Below the pieces are notes generated by a model. The model worked only from the letters and a program-made list of their open reading frames with translations, was not told where the DNA came from and ran no database searches. A stretch of 64,000 bases of DNA from Nocardioides sp. JQ2195 (GTDB taxonomy: Bacteria > Actinomycetota > Actinomycetes > Propionibacteriales > Nocardioidaceae): the NCBI RefSeq assembly GCF_012272695.1, contig NZ_CP050902.1, positions 3,224,001-3,288,000 on the forward strand, read 5' to 3'. Shown in pieces: positions 63,001 through 64,000 of the stretch; within the stretch, counting starts at the first letter, position 1, and each line of letters starts with the position of its first letter. The translations under genes were made by a program, and so were the position numbers.

Positions 63001-64000
63001 AGGCGGTCGTCCCGGTGGCCGGGTGCCAGGTGGAGCCGCCATCGGTCGAGGCCTCCACGCCGGCGACCCTGCCGCCGGTGTCAGCGGCCGTGCCCGTCAC
63101 GGTGATCCTGCTGCCGTTCTGCTGGGACGCCCCGGCCGCCGGCGAGGAGATGACGACCGTGGGGCCGGCGGTGTCGGTGGACTTCGTCGCAGCGGTCAGC
63201 CCGGAGGCCAACGTGAAGGGCTGGGCGCCCATGTCGGCGAGCAGGTTCACCTGGGCCTGCCGCATGCGGGCGTCGGCCGGCTCGGGCGCGAACGGGCTGT
63301 CGTGCTCCCCGTCGAGGCCCCAGGTCCACTGCACCGTGCCCGCCCCGAAGACCAGCGCACCACTGGGTGCCCGGTACATCGTGAGGTGGTGGGTGGTGGA
63401 GCCGGGCGCGACGTTGTTGCCGAAGTCGAGGAGGTACTCGGGAACGTCGCCGGTGGTCGTGGACAGCCGGATCAGCCCGGCTGGACGCTCACCGTTGTCG
63501 AGGTCCTCGTCGGACTCGTAGCCGACCGTGTGCGGGGCCAGCGTTGCCGTCGTACCGGCGGCGAGGTTGGCCACGGACGTGTTGCGCCAGAGCCGGAGCT
63601 TGCCCTGCTCGGCGGGCACCTTGAGCGCCAGGTCGGAGTAGTTGACCATGTAGGCGGTGCCGGTCAGGCCGTTCTCGGTCATCCCACCGCCCTTGCTGCG
63701 CGGCGCGTACCGCGGATCGCGCCACGTGCCGGTCCACTCGTCCGACGGGTCGATCTTCGCGTTGGACCAGGTCTCCTTGTAGGACACCAGGGTCCGGTAC
63801 GGCGTGTGGCTGGAGTCCGCGGACGACTCGTAGCGGGTCTTCCAGTAGACCTCGTTCCCACTGAGGAACTGCAGGTTCACCCCGGCGTCGCGCGCTGCCT
63901 CGACGTTCGCGCGTTGTGCCTTGCTCCAGTACTCGTCGTGGCCCACGGAGAGGAACACCTTGTGGTTCTTCAGCAGGGCACCGGCTCGGTCGGTGTCGAC
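60041..64000 (-). CDS. Giant secreted protein with N,N-dimethylformamidase-like N-terminus and four DUF4082 modules, 5' end off-window
   Basis: The frame is open to the right edge, so the N-terminus and signal peptide lie outside. The visible 1319 residues begin with part of an N,N-dimethylformamidase-beta-like domain (VFLSVGHDEYWSKAQRANVE through GTVQWTWGLDGEHDSP), then an Ig-like module. Four DUF4082 modules of about 150 residues follow, each opening Leu-Phe and containing G-(V/A)-(R/K)-F-(Y/F)-KG-N-GTHTG(S/T)-(L/I/V)-WS. Big_5-like Ig domains (roughly 90-105 residues) separate them. No linker to the wall is visible. It is probably secreted or surface-attached and may act on or bind the polymer made by the upstream genes; position supports this only weakly. 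Confidence 0.8.
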   Translation of the reverse strand, partial: VDTDRAGALLKNHKVFLSVGHDEYWSKAQRANVEAARDAGVNLQFLSGNEVYWKTRYESSADSSHTPYRTLVSYKETWSNAKIDPSDEWTGTWRDPRYAPRSKGGGMTENGLTGTAYMVNYSDLALKVPAEQGKLRLWRNTSVANLAAGTTATLAPHTVGYESDEDLDNGERPAGLIRLSTTTGDVPEYLLDFGNNVAPGSTTHHLTMYRAPSGALVFGAGTVQWTWGLDGEHDSPFAPEPADARMRQAQVNLLADMGAQPFTLASGLTAATKSTDTAGPTVVISSPAAGASQQNGSRITVTGTAADTGGRVAGVEASTDGGSTWHPATGTTAWSYTFIQHGNGTSPLRVRAIDDSGNIGAPTDRSFNVACPCSVFGATVPAVPASDDASSAELGLRFTPTSSGFVSGVRFYKGSGNTGTHVGSLWSSSAELLASATFSNESATGWQSVTFGTPVPVTAGQTYVVSYTVPNGHYAVQPWAFSSSPTDAGPLMVDGGFGATPAGVYGNAGQFPSQSYQNANYFVDVSFTSTDESPLIATNQWPLAGSSSVALDTTVSARLSKPVVASSVGIVVKDANGVAVAGSTAYDATTRTVTFTPSQPLAGFVKFTSTVSATDTLGNQVSTGRTWSFTTARPPNAPGVCPCSLFDDSTVPTLLEDVDKAAVTLGVKVSPDVNGTITGVRFYKGLNNTGTHTGTLWSSTGQVLAQGTFTDESTTGWQTLTFAQPVPVTKGSTYVASYRTTVGRYSATPNAFANANLSRPPLSVTSSAGAYTYGTGFPDASSSTSYLVDVVFEKVAPTLAVTAQDPAPGATSVARGTPIRVWFSSAITSGATMTVKSGSTTIAGTTSLGSGGTQLTFTPGALLPASSTITVTLAGVTSTEGVTLPQQTWSFETRGADAANSQSLFSDLLPEVAAADEGSPVELGTVVTPSKDGKITAIRFFKGTGNNGTHTGSVWSMSGDRLATVTFVGESPSGWQTANLTQPLSVTAGTSYVVSYLAPQGHYSYTSGFFNNPWTSGDLTSPSGNNGRYLYGDGGGFPTFSWGSSNYFVDVVFEAAPATIAVASRTPVAGAVDVARTVTPSITLSAPVAPGWSMSVKQGTTTIAGTASLSADQTKLTFTPTSNLPAGADITVTVSGVVSTDGAVLATQTWTFRTEASAPSTYTSLFTGLTPSKTSINDKDAVELGTAFTPSVDGTVTAIKFFKGSGNTGTHTGSIWSATGTRLATVTFTNESSSGWQTAQLSTPLALTAGQTYVVSYFAPNGHYSGTPRFFYDNLTSGPLFAPGGNNGRFTYGASGGFPTSSFNATNYFVDVVFRSSAP
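60055..62890 (-). repeat. Four tandem DUF4082 coding modules
   Basis: Modules lie at about 60055-60515, 60840-61300, 61620-62085 and 62400-62890, with a period near 785 bp, separated by Ig-like spacers. The two right-hand modules (by coordinate) start with a CPCS pair; the other two do not. They are less similar to each other than the Ig repeats at 4640-5460, so the duplication is older. Confidence 0.7.

Overview
The window is a high-GC actinobacterial chromosome segment. Gene content and order point to the Nocardioidaceae (a Nocardioides-like organism), but no rRNA or species marker is present, so this is inference. Genes are dense and starts are often GTG. Many neighbours overlap by 4 bp (ATGA/GTGA), and short tandem or palindromic repeats sit in the gaps.

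Region 1 (1-11.4 kb, mostly minus strand) holds the end of a Flp/Tad pilus locus (CpaB start, TadG-like, TadE-like), a Bax inhibitor-1 family protein, and a very large secreted multi-domain protein. These are followed by an odd tRNA with a UAA anticodon, peptide deformylase, an ACT-domain protein, a family 5 uracil-DNA glycosylase and Ppx/GppA phosphatase. Region 2 (11.5-23.7 kb) is the conserved actinobacterial block ppx, DUF501, ftsB-like, eno, lipoprotein, mazG, mfd, in a largely mycobacterial order. It is interrupted between eno and mazG by a secreted-protein gene flanked by two copies of a palindromic repeat and by a plus-strand metQNI methionine-type ABC importer.

Region 3 (23.7-36.9 kb) is accessory and regulatory. 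It carries LtrA, a LysR/EamA divergent pair, a bacterioferritin/ferredoxin pair behind a near-perfect IdeR/DtxR iron box, and a thiolase/DUF35 pair behind a KstR-like operator. It also has a two-component system whose sensor kinase is fused in frame to a DUF4173-type membrane protein. Most notable is an XRE-TPR regulator convergent with an unlisted 52-residue secreted peptide ending in Cys-Cys. The peptide gene has an AT-rich upstream region with a direct-repeat operator candidate and its own terminator, and together they look like a peptide-signalling or peptide-product module. A CysQ-like phosphatase closes the region.

Region 4 (37-64 kb) is a cell-surface polysaccharide locus in two convergent halves. 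The plus-strand half begins with an acidic exported protein, an MFS transporter, a TolB-like beta-propeller and an alpha-barrel protein. It continues with UDP-ManNAcA synthesis and transfer (WecG/TagA, WecC, WecB homologues), a methyltransferase, a FemAB/CelD-like acyltransferase, a Wzz-like protein, a Wzy-like polymerase/ligase, a beta-helix protein and two glycosyltransferases. The minus-strand half reads Gfo/Idh dehydrogenase, NDP-sugar epimerase, two DegT aminotransferases around a PglD-like acetyltransferase, Wzx flippase and a glycosyltransferase. This set could make an N-acylated amino sugar and the ManNAcA-containing repeat unit, flip it and polymerise it. No initiating sugar-phosphate transferase or tyrosine kinase is in the window. 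The window ends inside a giant secreted protein with four DUF4082-like modules.
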